Assembly: GCF_014202475.1 (NCBI RefSeq)
Contig: NZ_JACHGV010000006.1
Coordinates: forward strand, 434,001 to 498,000
Origin: Streptomyces paradoxus
Lineage (GTDB): Bacteria; Actinomycetota; Actinomycetes; Streptomycetales; Streptomycetaceae
Length of the DNA stretch: 64,000 nt
Direction: 5' to 3'
Shown: one piece after another, positions 24,396 through 32,605 of the stretch
How positions within the stretch are numbered: position 1 is the stretch's first letter
How the letters are laid out: each line of letters starts with the position of its first letter
The notes under the pieces: generated by a model
The model's database searches: none
What the model was told of the DNA's origin: nothing
The model's input: only the letters and a program-made list of their open reading frames with translations
Made by a program: the position numbers and the translations under genes

Positions 24396-25583
24396 GTGAC
24401 CGATCTTGAGACGCGCGCGGCTCCGACCCGCGCCGGGGCGCTGCGCCGGGCGGCTCCGGCGCTCGCCGGGTACGCGGCCGTCCGTGCCCTGGGCCTGCTC
24501 GCCCTGTTCCTGTGGAGCGCGGCGCGGGACAAGAGCGCGTACACGCTGCTGACCGCCCGCTGGGACGCGCTCTGGTACGTCAGGGTCGCCGAGCTCGGCT
24601 ACGGCTACGAGGTGCGGCTGGCGAACGGGGACGTGCACTCGAATCTGGCGTTCTTCCCGCTGCTGCCCTGGCTGGAGCGGCTGGTGGCGGCGGTGTCGCC
24701 GCTGTCGTACGCGGACGGGGGGTTCCTCGTCAGCCTGGTCGCCTCGCTCGCCGCGGCCTGGGGGATCTTCGCGGTGGCGGACCACGTGTACGGCCGCCGC
24801 GCGGGGGTGTGCGCGGTGCTGCTGTGGGCCGTTCTGCCGGTCGGGATCGTGCAGTCGATGGCGTACAGCGAGTCCCTGTTCACGGCGCTCGCGGCCTGGG
24901 CGCTGTACGCGGTGCTGACCGGCCGCTGGGTGACGGCCGGCGCCCTGGCCCTGTTCGCCGGGCTGACCCGCCCGGTGGGGCTGGCCGTGGTGGCGGCGCT
25001 GTGGGTGGCGGCGGTGGCCTCCTTCGCACGGGAGCGTCGTGCGGCCGGGCAGGACGGTCCGCCCGTCCCCGCCGAGCCCGGGGCCCGGACCCGGCGCGTC
25101 CTCGGCATGGTCCTGGCCCCCCTCGGCACCGCCAGCTACGTGCTCTGGGTCGGCCACCACACCGGCAAGGGCCCGCTGGGCTATCTGGACGTCCAGGCGG
25201 GATGGCGCAACGGCTTCGACGGCGGCTACGCCTTCGCCCGGTTCGTCGCCGACAAGTTCACGACGTTCCCGTCGGCTCTGGCCGGAGCAGGGCTCATCGT
25301 CGGGGTCGCGTCAGTCGTCTGGCTGTACGTGACCGGAGTACGTCAGCGCCAGCCGCTGCCGCTGCTGGTCTACAGCGGGTTCGTGACCGCGCTCGCCCTG
25401 TGCGCGTCGAGCTACTTCGGCTCGAAACCGCGTCTGCTGCTGCCCGCCTTCCCCCTCTTGCTGCCTCTCGCGCTGGCCCTGGCCAGGGCGCGTACGCGCA
25501 GGTCAGCGACTGTTCTGGGGTCTGTGGCGGTGGTCTCCGCGGTGTACGGGGCGTTCTGGCTGAACGGCTCCGGTCCGCCCTGA
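24396..25583 (+). CDS. PIG-V-like integral membrane mannosyltransferase
   Basis: The 395-residue polytopic protein has about nine hydrophobic helices. The first outside loop holds LLTARWDALWYVRVAELGY, the acidic WD motif typical of GT-C enzymes of the PIG-V group. HSNLAFFPLLPWLERL and YSESLFTALAAWALYA are also PIG-V-like. Such enzymes take sugar from a polyprenyl-phosphate donor and act on the outer membrane face, for example in lipoglycan or protein mannosylation. The acceptor is unknown. The GTG at 24396 is chosen because the ORF upstream lacks transmembrane-like sequence. Confidence 0.78.
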   Translation: MTDLETRAAPTRAGALRRAAPALAGYAAVRALGLLALFLWSAARDKSAYTLLTARWDALWYVRVAELGYGYEVRLANGDVHSNLAFFPLLPWLERLVAAVSPLSYADGGFLVSLVASLAAAWGIFAVADHVYGRRAGVCAVLLWAVLPVGIVQSMAYSESLFTALAAWALYAVLTGRWVTAGALALFAGLTRPVGLAVVAALWVAAVASFARERRAAGQDGPPVPAEPGARTRRVLGMVLAPLGTASYVLWVGHHTGKGPLGYLDVQAGWRNGFDGGYAFARFVADKFTTFPSALAGAGLIVGVASVVWLYVTGVRQRQPLPLLVYSGFVTALALCASSYFGSKPRLLLPAFPLLLPLALALARARTRRSATVLGSVAVVSAVYGAFWLNGSGPP

Positions 25584-25606
25584 CCCGCTGTGAGCGCGAG
25601 GGGAAT

Positions 25607-25790
25607 TGCGCACCATGCCCCGGTGAACGAATTCAAAAGGGCAATAAAACCCGCATCCGGAATGATCAAAGGAATTGAAGGCCGCAGCGGCCGACGATTG
25701 CAGATTCGCTGGAAATAAACCCCCTCCTGAGAGGAATCCCACATCACATCGTCATCACAAAGCCGTTGATTCGCCCGGGATCTGAGCTCA
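25607..25790. other. Low-GC intergenic block
   Basis: About 180 bp here is far richer in A and T than the surrounding genes, with runs such as AAAAGGGCAATAAAA and GGAAATAAA. It lies between the mannosyltransferase and the PAP2 gene and probably holds promoter DNA of the latter. A 31-codon GTG ORF (25623-25718) uses codons very rare in Streptomyces (ATA, AAA, TTG) and has no ribosome binding site, so I do not call it a gene. Confidence 0.55.
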
Positions 25791-25810
25791 CTCGCTGTAA
25801 CGTCGATTGG

Positions 25811-26794
25811 GTGCGTACCGAACCGAAGCTCACCCGTCTGGACCGGGTGTTCGCCCGGCTGGACCGTGAGCCGGAACGACCGGCCCACATCGATGTGCCG
25901 AAGATGAGCAGGCACCGCATCGTGCTCTTCGCGGGAACCCTGGCCTTCTACGGCGCGATCGTGTGGGCCGTGGTGATCACGTCCTGGCTGGTCCGGCTCG
26001 ACTGGCAGGTCATGTTCTTCCGCCCGTACCAGCAGTGGTCGGAGATCCACTGGTTCGTCGACTACTACGTGGTCCTCGGCCAGCGCGGCCCGACCGCCGT
26101 GATGGTCGCGGCGTGGCTGGGCTGGCGCTCCTGGCGGCAGCACACCCTGCGGCCGCTGCTCGCGCTCGGCGTTTCGCTGCTGCTGCTGAACATCACGGTC
26201 GGCGCCGCCAAGTACGGCATGGGCCGTCTGGGCCCGCACTACGCGACCGTGATCGGCTCGAACGAGATGTGGCGCGGCGGCGATATATTTCCGAGCGGTC
26301 ACACCGCCAACGCCGTGGTGACCTGGGGAATCCTGGCCTACCTGGCGTCCTCCGCGAGAGCGCAGCGCTGGCTTTCCGCCGTGTCCGCGGTGACCTCGCT
26401 CGGCGTGGGGATGGCCACGGTCTACCTCGGTACGCACTGGCTGAGTGATGTGCTCCTCGGCTGGACCGCGGGTCTGCTGATCATGCTCGGCCTGCCGTGG
26501 TTCGAGCCGCTGATCGCCCGTGCGGAGGCCGCGATCTTCGATCTGCGCGACCGTCTGCGGGCCCGTTGGCGCCGCACCCCGGCCGGTGCTCCCGTCGTGA
26601 TCACACCACTGCCCGCCGACCGGGAGGACGTGGCGGCCCGCACGTCCCGGCCCCCGGTCTACCTGGCGCCGGGCCCGCACACGGCCCGCTCGGAGCGCAC
26701 GCCGATCACCCCGGCAGGCAGCCGCCGCCCACCGCATCCGGAGCGCCACCCGCGCGGTTCGGCCTCGTCGGCCCGCCCCGTGGCGGGCGGCTGA
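25811..26794 (+). CDS. PAP2 family membrane phosphatase
   Basis: The 327-residue protein has about six membrane helices and the PAP2 phosphatase motifs: KYGMGRLGP for the first, IFPSGHTANAV for the second, and THWLSDVLLG for the third (His and Asp kept). A disordered Pro/Arg-rich tail of about 75 residues follows. PAP2 enzymes remove phosphate from lipid phosphates such as phosphatidic acid or undecaprenyl diphosphate. The GTG at 25811 has no clear Shine-Dalgarno sequence, so the mRNA may be leaderless; a start at 25766 is possible but weaker. Confidence 0.85.
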   Translation: MRTEPKLTRLDRVFARLDREPERPAHIDVPKMSRHRIVLFAGTLAFYGAIVWAVVITSWLVRLDWQVMFFRPYQQWSEIHWFVDYYVVLGQRGPTAVMVAAWLGWRSWRQHTLRPLLALGVSLLLLNITVGAAKYGMGRLGPHYATVIGSNEMWRGGDIFPSGHTANAVVTWGILAYLASSARAQRWLSAVSAVTSLGVGMATVYLGTHWLSDVLLGWTAGLLIMLGLPWFEPLIARAEAAIFDLRDRLRARWRRTPAGAPVVITPLPADREDVAARTSRPPVYLAPGPHTARSERTPITPAGSRRPPHPERHPRGSASSARPVAGG

Positions 26795-26820
26795 CCACGG
26801 CCGGTGTGCACCCCGGCATA

Positions 26821-26860
26821 GCGAAGGCCCCGGTTCCGTTCCCGGAACCGGGGCCTTCGC
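26821..26860. terminator. Perfect 17-bp bidirectional terminator hairpin
   Basis: Bases 26821-26837 pair perfectly with 26844-26860 across a six-base loop. It lies between the convergent PAP2 and I78 inhibitor genes, 26 bases past the PAP2 stop and 6 bases from the inhibitor stop. Confidence 0.85.
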
Positions 26861-26866
26861 CGGGTC

Positions 26867-27082
26867 TCAGCCCTTCCAGGCCCGCGCCACCCGGCCGCCC
26901 TTGACCTCGAAGTTCAGCCGGCCCACGCGGTACTCCATCGTGATGATCGCCCCCGGCGGCAGCGAGCGCACCGTCGGCCAGCCGCGCTCCCGCGCGAGGC
27001 GTTCGGCCCGGCCGGCCTCCAGGCCGACATAGGCGTCCGGGCTGTCGTCGGGTTCCGCGGAAGGTGTCGGAGTCGGTGCCAT
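26867..27082 (-). CDS. I78 family peptidase inhibitor-like protein
   Basis: The 71-residue protein has the I78 fold region GLEAGRAERLARERGWPTVRSLPPG, followed by ITMEYRVGRLNFEV and a short end RVARAWKG. Family members act as small serine protease inhibitors. No signal peptide is visible, so if it inhibits a protease it acts inside the cell, unless it leaves by another route. Two secreted serine proteases are encoded about 10 kb away. Confidence 0.8.
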   Translation of the reverse strand: MAPTPTPSAEPDDSPDAYVGLEAGRAERLARERGWPTVRSLPPGAIITMEYRVGRLNFEVKGGRVARAWKG

Positions 27083-27512
27083 GCCGCCACGCTATGTGCT
27101 GCCCGCCGACCATGGAAGTCCGGGCCCGCGGCTTCGGTCACTGTCCGCCCCCCGTCACGCTTCTGTCACAAGATCACGACAGGCGTTTCGGAAGCTGTCC
27201 GTCACACGGACGAGCGGTTCCGTACGCCTTCCGCAGGCATTCCATCGGAATTCCCGCGTGTCACATGAGCTCATGGAAAAGCCCGGCGGAAAGTGCCGGG
27301 TGAAGTGCCTCCAGGGCTCCATTGCTTTCCTGTGCCGCACCGGCCCGACGGGATCGGCGCGGCACAGGAAATACATGGCTTCGGCACACAGAGGCCGATA
27401 CGCCCCCTGTCGGAGCGCGCTGTGACGCGAGCATCATGGCGTGAGCTCGCGGGTACGTGAGGCGCGGGCTGCGGCGGGCCCGGTGCGCGATCAGCGAAGG
27501 GGCGAGCGAGCG
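27083..27512. other. Intergenic region upstream of the oxidase gene, with hairpins
   Basis: These 430 bp hold no convincing gene. A CCCGGC/GCCGGG hairpin lies at 27282-27300. A longer one pairs TTTCCTGTGCCGC (27326-27338) with 27359-27371 perfectly around a 20-base, partly paired loop. The second lies 142 bp before the oxidase start and could be a leader structure, an upstream terminator or part of an unannotated small RNA. Confidence 0.5.
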
Positions 27513-29204
27513 ATGGGGACGCAGACCGTACAGGCGCCGGTGCCGCCCGAGCAGCGGACGCGGCACGGCCGGGTGCTGGTCGACTGGCTCACGACCACGG
27601 ACCACAAGAAGATCGGCCACCTCTACCTGATCACGTCGTTCATGTTCTTCCTGGTCGCCGGTGCGATGGCGCTGCTGATGCGCGCCGAACTGGCCCGCCC
27701 GGGCCTGCAGATCGTCGACAACACACAGTTCAACCAGGCGTTCACCCTGCACGGCACGATCATGCTGCTGCTGTTCGCCACCCCGACCTTCGCGGGGTTC
27801 GCGAACGAGTTGATGCCGTTGCAGATCGGCGCGCCCGACGTGGCCTTCCCGCGGCTGAACATGCTCTCGTACTGGCTGTTCCTGTTCGGCGGGCTGATCG
27901 TGCTCGGCTCGCTGCTGGTGCCCTCGGGCCCGGCCGACTTCGGCTGGACCGCCTACGCCCCGCTCAACAGCGCAGAGCGCTCGCCGGGGATCGGAGCCGA
28001 CCTGTGGATCATGGGGCTCGCGCTGTCGGGCTTCGGCACGATCCTCGGCGCGGTCAACTTCGTCACCACCATCATCGGGATGCGCGCCCCCGGCATGACG
28101 ATGTTCCGGATGCCGATCTTCGTCTGGAACACGCTGTTCACGTCGATCATGATCCTGATGGCCTTCCCGGTGCTGGCGGCGGCGCTGCTGGTGCTGGAGG
28201 CGGACCGGCGGTTCGGCTCGCAGGTGTTCGAGGCGGCCAACGGCGGGGCGATCCTGTGGCAGCACCTGTTCTGGTTCTTCGGCCACCCCGAGGTGTACAT
28301 CATCGCGCTGCCGTTCTTCGGCATCATCACGGAGATCATCCCGGTGTTCAGCCGCAAGCCGCTGTTCGGCTATCTGACGCTGGTCGGGGCGACGATGGCG
28401 ATCACCGGCCTGTCGATGATCGTGTGGGCGCACCACATGTTCGCCACGGGTGCGGTGCTGCTGCCGTTCTTCTCCTTCATGAGCTTCCTGATCGCGGTGC
28501 CGACGGGTGTGAAGTTCTTCAACTGGGCCGGCACCATGCTGAAGGGCTCGCTCTCCTTCGAGACGCCGATGCTGTGGGCGACCGGCTTCCTGGTGACGTT
28601 CCTGTTCGGCGGCCTGACCGGGGTGATCCTGGCGTCGCCGCCGATGGACTTCCACGTGACGGACACGTACTTCGTGGTCGCGCACTTCCACTACGTCGTC
28701 TTCGGCACCGTCGTCTTCGCGATCTTCGCCGGGTTCTTCTTCTGGTGGCCCAAGTTCACCGGGAAGATGCTCGACGAGCGGCTCGGCAAGATCCAGTTCT
28801 GGGTGCTCTTCGTCGGCTTCCACACCACGTTCCTGGTGCAGCACTGGCTGGGCGCCGAGGGCATGCCCCGCCGGTACGCGGACTACCTCGCGGCGGACGG
28901 CTTCACCGCGCTCAACACCGTGTCGACGATCGGCGCGTTCCTGCTCGGCATGTCGACACTGCCGTTCCTCTACAACGTGTGGAAGACCGCCAAGTACGGC
29001 GTGAAGGTCGAGGTCGACGACCCCTGGGGCTTCGGCCGTTCCCTGGAGTGGGCGACGTCGTGCCCGCCGCCGCGGCACAACTTCACGACGCTGCCCCGGG
29101 TCCGCTCCGAGTCGCCGGCGTTCGACCTGCACCACCCGGAGTACGCGGCGGTGACTGCGCAGCCCGAGCCAGAGCGCCATCAAGCCGGTCCCGAGTCGTC
29201 CTGA
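27513..29204 (+). CDS. ctaD: Cytochrome c oxidase subunit I (aa3 type)
   Basis: The 563-residue protein has twelve membrane helices and the expected ligands: TLHGTIM (low-spin heme), WQHLFWFFGHPEVYIIALP (Cu-B His with its cross-linked Tyr), WAHHMF (the two other Cu-B His) and AHFHYV (high- and low-spin heme His). It is the oxygen-reducing subunit of complex IV. No subunit II, III or IV gene is adjacent, so this is likely a second ctaD copy separate from the main ctaCDEF cluster. Its last 122 bp overlap the convergent WYL gene; the tail after residue 520 is variable in this family. Confidence 0.92.
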   Translation: MGTQTVQAPVPPEQRTRHGRVLVDWLTTTDHKKIGHLYLITSFMFFLVAGAMALLMRAELARPGLQIVDNTQFNQAFTLHGTIMLLLFATPTFAGFANELMPLQIGAPDVAFPRLNMLSYWLFLFGGLIVLGSLLVPSGPADFGWTAYAPLNSAERSPGIGADLWIMGLALSGFGTILGAVNFVTTIIGMRAPGMTMFRMPIFVWNTLFTSIMILMAFPVLAAALLVLEADRRFGSQVFEAANGGAILWQHLFWFFGHPEVYIIALPFFGIITEIIPVFSRKPLFGYLTLVGATMAITGLSMIVWAHHMFATGAVLLPFFSFMSFLIAVPTGVKFFNWAGTMLKGSLSFETPMLWATGFLVTFLFGGLTGVILASPPMDFHVTDTYFVVAHFHYVVFGTVVFAIFAGFFFWWPKFTGKMLDERLGKIQFWVLFVGFHTTFLVQHWLGAEGMPRRYADYLAADGFTALNTVSTIGAFLLGMSTLPFLYNVWKTAKYGVKVEVDDPWGFGRSLEWATSCPPPRHNFTTLPRVRSESPAFDLHHPEYAAVTAQPEPERHQAGPESS

Positions 29205-30123
29205 TCGCCTCGATCAGTCCGTCCGGCTCCAGCACCTCGAACTCGAAGCCCAGCATCATCACGTGGATGACCATCACGTCGAGGCCGGCGGCGCCGCAGC
29301 GCAGCAGACAGGTGTCCTCGCCCTCCGCCTCCAGCACCCCGGCGGAGGGCGAGATGCGTTCGGCGGCTTCCGCCAGGGGCACCAGGAGCCGCACGACGGC
29401 GTGGGTGGCGTAAGCGCGCGTGGAGACGCCCTGGGAGACGTAGGCGGCGAGGTCCTCGGCGGGTGGCTCGCGCGGGGTGAAACGCGGGCCGTGCGGCGGT
29501 CTGGGCGTGACGCGGTCCACGCGGAACGTGCGCCAGTCGTCCCGGTCGAGGTCCCAGGCGACGAGGTACCAGCGGCGCTCGGTGCACACCAGGCGGTGCG
29601 GCTCGACCGTGCGGCGGGTGGGGGTGCCGTCGTGGCCGCGGTACTCGAAGCGCAGCCGTTCGGCGTCCCGGCACAGGTGGGCGAGTTCGGTGAGCACGGC
29701 CGGGTCGACCGAGGAGGGCAGCGTGCTGCGCAGCATCGGCACGGTGAAGGCGTTCAGGGCGCCCACGCGGCGGCGCAGCCGGTTCGGCAGCACCTGCTCC
29801 AGCTTGGCCAGGGCCCGTACGGAGGTCTCGCCGATGCCGTCGATGCCCTGCCCGGCGGCGGTGCGCAGGCCGACCGCCACGGCGACGGCCTCGTCGTCGT
29901 CCAGGAGCAGCGGTGGGAGTTCGGCACCCGCGCCCAGCTGGTAGCCGCCGCCGGTGCCGGGGCTGGCGTTGACCGGGTAGCCCAGTTCGCGCAGCCGGTC
30001 GACGTCCCGCCGCAGGGTGCGGGCGCTGACGCCGAGCCGGCCGGCCAGGTCGGCGCCGGACCACTCGCGGTGGGCCTGGAGCAGGGACAGCAGACGCAGC
30101 AGACGGGCCGAGGTCTCCAACAT
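29083..30123 (-). CDS. WYL-domain transcriptional regulator
   Basis: The 346-residue protein begins with an HTH_11-type winged helix (LLSLLQAHREWSGADLAGRLGVSARTLRRDVDRL). It continues with a WYL domain, where RRWYLVAWDLDRDDWRTFRVDRV carries the family residues, and a WCX-type C-terminal part. WYL regulators often sense nucleic-acid-like ligands and act in DNA damage or catabolism. The gene lies 38 bp after the importer binding-protein gene, so it may belong to the same transcript. Its 3' end overlaps ctaD by 122 bp; a shorter stop may be expected if the last 30 residues are not real. Confidence 0.85.
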   Translation of the reverse strand: MLETSARLLRLLSLLQAHREWSGADLAGRLGVSARTLRRDVDRLRELGYPVNASPGTGGGYQLGAGAELPPLLLDDDEAVAVAVGLRTAAGQGIDGIGETSVRALAKLEQVLPNRLRRRVGALNAFTVPMLRSTLPSSVDPAVLTELAHLCRDAERLRFEYRGHDGTPTRRTVEPHRLVCTERRWYLVAWDLDRDDWRTFRVDRVTPRPPHGPRFTPREPPAEDLAAYVSQGVSTRAYATHAVVRLLVPLAEAAERISPSAGVLEAEGEDTCLLRCGAAGLDVMVIHVMMLGFEFEVLEPDGLIEAIRTTRDRLDGALARAAQSPPRTPGGAGRTPATRSGPGAAS

Positions 30124-30161
30124 GGGGCGAGTCTGCCAGGCCTTGCGGACAACTGCTGTCC

Positions 30162-31448
30162 TCAAGGCTCGTAGGCCAGCTGCGGGACGGTGAAGCAGGT
30201 GCGGTTCATGTCCGCCTGGCCCACCCAGCCCTTCCCGTCCTGCCAGCGGGCCACCGACAGGCAGGTCCTGCTGCTCTCGGGCGGCTCGGGCAGGCGCTCG
30301 AATCGGACGGGGAGCAGCAGCCCGCCGGCGGTGTAGCCCTGGCTGCGGTCCATGTACGCGTCGACGCACGCGCGCGTGATGCCCGTCTTCGTGCAGGACT
30401 TCGCCGCGTCCGTGAACCACCGCGCGGCCGCCCACCCCTCCAGCTGCCACTGGGAGTGCGTCTTCAGGTCCTTCGTCGCCTCGCGGAACTCCCGTACGGC
30501 CGGGTGGCCGGTGTCCTGGAAGTTGCGGCTGGCGCCGGTCGCCCACAGGGCGTTGCGGCAGCGGGGGGCGTCCTCGTAGTCGTCGGCGACGGTGGACGTC
30601 CAGTTCTGGACGTTGGTCACCTTGGCGGTGACGTCGGCGCCGGATTCGTCCATGGCCTGGCAGAGCCGGGCGTTGCCGTGCCCGTCGATCGCGTCGAACA
30701 CCAGGTCGGCGCCCTGCTCCTTCAGATCGGCCGCGACGGCGCGGAAGTTGGGCAGCGCGAAGTCGACCTGTTCGGTGACGACCTTGTAGCCCTCGGCGCG
30801 CAGCCCCCGCTCGACGAGCCGGGCGTAGGCGGCCGAGGCGGACTGGTTGTAGGAGACGACGGCCGCGGTGCGGGCGCCGTGCTCGCGTTTGAAGTAGCGG
30901 TAGACCTCGGTGCCGCCGTACAGCTTCCCGTCCCAGCCGGGGGTGCCGGCGCGGGGCGCGAGACTGCCGTAGATGCCGTAGAGGTGCGGGAAGGTGTCGT
31001 AGGCGGTGCCGATGGGCTGGCCGCCGATGTCGGGTACGCCCGCGCGTGCGACACGGGAGGCGCCCGCGTAGTCCAGGGCGGTGGTGGCCACCAGGGCGAC
31101 GACCTCGTCCTCCTCGACCAGCTTGTGCACGCACTCGTTGTTGCCGACGCCGCTGCCGCCGTCGTCACAGGCGCGCACCTCGACCCGGCGCCCGTCGACG
31201 CCCCCGCGCGCGTTGAGCCGGTCGAAGAAGGCGCGGGCCCCGTCGCGCGGGCCGGTGAAGGCGCTGCCGCCGACCGGGCTGGTGGCGCTGGTGATGATGC
31301 CGACCCGCAGGGGCGCGGCGTCGCGGGGTGCGGGGGTTCGGTCGTCGTGTTCGAAGTCGCTCTCCGGGAGCCGGCTGCCGCAGGCCGCACTCAGGGCGAG
31401 CAGCAGCACCGCGGCTACGGCCTCAGCAGCCCGGGATCGGTGACGCAT
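30162..31448 (-). CDS. ABC importer substrate-binding lipoprotein, LivK/branched-chain amino acid type
   Basis: The 428-residue lipoprotein has a signal peptide ending in the lipobox LSAAC (Cys23). It then has a type I periplasmic-binding fold, with LRVGIITSATSPVGG at the first strand, GGVDGRRVEVRACDDG, and an Asn-Trp pair in KVTNVQNWTS. Homologues bind branched-chain amino acids, amides, urea or aromatic acids; the ligand is not clear. The start overlaps the preceding lipoprotein gene by 26 bp. It is encoded next to, and divergent from, the permease and ATPase genes at 32605-36143, which it probably serves. Confidence 0.88.
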   Translation of the reverse strand: MRHRSRAAEAVAAVLLLALSAACGSRLPESDFEHDDRTPAPRDAAPLRVGIITSATSPVGGSAFTGPRDGARAFFDRLNARGGVDGRRVEVRACDDGGSGVGNNECVHKLVEEDEVVALVATTALDYAGASRVARAGVPDIGGQPIGTAYDTFPHLYGIYGSLAPRAGTPGWDGKLYGGTEVYRYFKREHGARTAAVVSYNQSASAAYARLVERGLRAEGYKVVTEQVDFALPNFRAVAADLKEQGADLVFDAIDGHGNARLCQAMDESGADVTAKVTNVQNWTSTVADDYEDAPRCRNALWATGASRNFQDTGHPAVREFREATKDLKTHSQWQLEGWAAARWFTDAAKSCTKTGITRACVDAYMDRSQGYTAGGLLLPVRFERLPEPPESSRTCLSVARWQDGKGWVGQADMNRTCFTVPQLAYEP

Positions 31449-31986
31449 TGCCGCTCATCTGCACCAGCGCGCACAGCGTCTTGGCGGACAGCTTCCAGGT
31501 GCCGTTCTGCTCGACGGCGCTCCCGGAGGCGTCGGGCAGGACCGTGGCGCCCTTCAGTGTGAGCGTGTACGTCACGTTCGCCCCGGTCGCCGAGGTGAAC
31601 TCGATCTTGGTGACCTGCGCCTGGACCTGCCCGCCGCGCTCGTCACCGCTGAAGGCCTGCAGGACCGGGCCCATCCGGTCGCCGTTCTCCAGGACGGCCT
31701 GCTTCTCCTCGGTCGAGGTCTTCGGGTCGAAGAACTTCTGCCAGTTCTGTTTGATCTCCGCCTCCGCGGCGGCCCGGTCCGCCGGCGCGGTGGCCGGCGC
31801 GCTCGTGGTCCGCTCCGCGGTCGGTGTGGGAGGCGTGGACTCGCTGCCGCCGCCGTTGTCGTCGCTGCACGCCGCCAGGGCCGGGGCGAGAGCCAGGACC
31901 AGGGCGGCCGCGATCGCCGTACCCCGTCCCGCCGTACGTGGACCCCCCGTCGCGTTCCCCCGCTTGAGGTCGCTGCCGAGAACCAT
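31423..31986 (-). CDS. Lipoprotein of unknown function
   Basis: The 187-residue protein has a signal peptide with lipobox LAAC near residue 40, then a Ser/Thr/Pro-rich stretch and a domain of about 110 residues with KQNWQKFFDPKTSTEEKQAVLENG. That helical motif is typical of small Streptomyces lipoproteins of unknown role. The ATG at 31986 gives a proper signal peptide; a longer start at 32103 does not. It overlaps the binding-protein gene by 26 bp, so the two are likely made together, perhaps as an accessory of the importer. Confidence 0.75.
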   Translation of the reverse strand: MVLGSDLKRGNATGGPRTAGRGTAIAAALVLALAPALAACSDDNGGGSESTPPTPTAERTTSAPATAPADRAAAEAEIKQNWQKFFDPKTSTEEKQAVLENGDRMGPVLQAFSGDERGGQVQAQVTKIEFTSATGANVTYTLTLKGATVLPDASGSAVEQNGTWKLSAKTLCALVQMSGNASPIPGC

Positions 31987-32131
31987 CTGGCTCACCACCG
32001 GGTGTCGGTCCGGGCCATGTGCGCCCGGTGCTTTCAGGGTCAGCTTCCACAGGGCATAGTGCAAGCGATCGGCGGACTTGAACAGGCAGCCCGACGCACG
32101 CACAGCCGAATCCGACGTGTGGGAGCCAGCG

Positions 32132-32605
32132 ATGCGGACCAGCCGACTGCGGACCGTGCATCCCGTCCTGTGGGCCGGGTGGGCCGCCCTGGCCGCCGGC
32201 GCGGTGCTGTGCGTCGTCGGCTGGTACGGAGTCTCCGGCGAGCGTTACGCCGAACGGCAGCTGCCCTACCTCGCGTCCTGCACGATCCCCGGGGCCGGGC
32301 TGATCGTCGCCGGGGCGGTGCTGCTCGCCCGGGGCCGGGATGCGACCGCCGCCGCGCGCGTGGAAGAGCTGTACCACCTGCTGGTGGCGGCGGAGCCGGA
32401 CGAGCCGGAGGCCGGCCGGGCCGCGCTCGCGCCGCTCGCGGTCAGCGGCGACCTGCTGATGGTGCCGGGCGGCACGCTGTGGCACCGCGCGGACTGCCCG
32501 CTGGTCGCGGGCAAGGCGGAGGCGGTCCCGGTGGACTCCAAGCTGATGGTGAGCGGTGAGCTGGACCCCTGCCCGATCTGCGAGCCGGCCGAAGAAACCG
32601 ACTGA
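32132..32605 (+). CDS. Two-helix membrane protein, possible importer accessory
   Basis: The 157-residue protein has two transmembrane helices (about 10-32 and 48-65) and a C-terminal soluble part of about 90 residues. That part has His and Cys in LWHRADCPLVAG and CPIC, a possible metal site. I do not recognise the family. Its stop overlaps the ATG of the importer fusion by one base (TGATG), so the two are co-translated. The ATG at 32132 follows GGGAG; the in-frame start at 32078 is less likely. Confidence 0.75.
   Translation: MRTSRLRTVHPVLWAGWAALAAGAVLCVVGWYGVSGERYAERQLPYLASCTIPGAGLIVAGAVLLARGRDATAAARVEELYHLLVAAEPDEPEAGRAALAPLAVSGDLLMVPGGTLWHRADCPLVAGKAEAVPVDSKLMVSGELDPCPICEPAEETD

Noticed and set aside
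25623..25718. 31-codon GTG ORF in the low-GC block upstream of the PAP2 gene
   Set aside because: It uses very rare codons for Streptomyces (ATA, AAA, TTG), has no ribosome binding site and matches nothing I recognise; AT-rich promoter DNA explains it better.
27441..27512. Longer N-terminus for the oxidase subunit I
   Set aside because: The extra 24 residues are not like known CtaD N-termini, and the ATG at 27513 begins the usual MGTQTVQ-type start.
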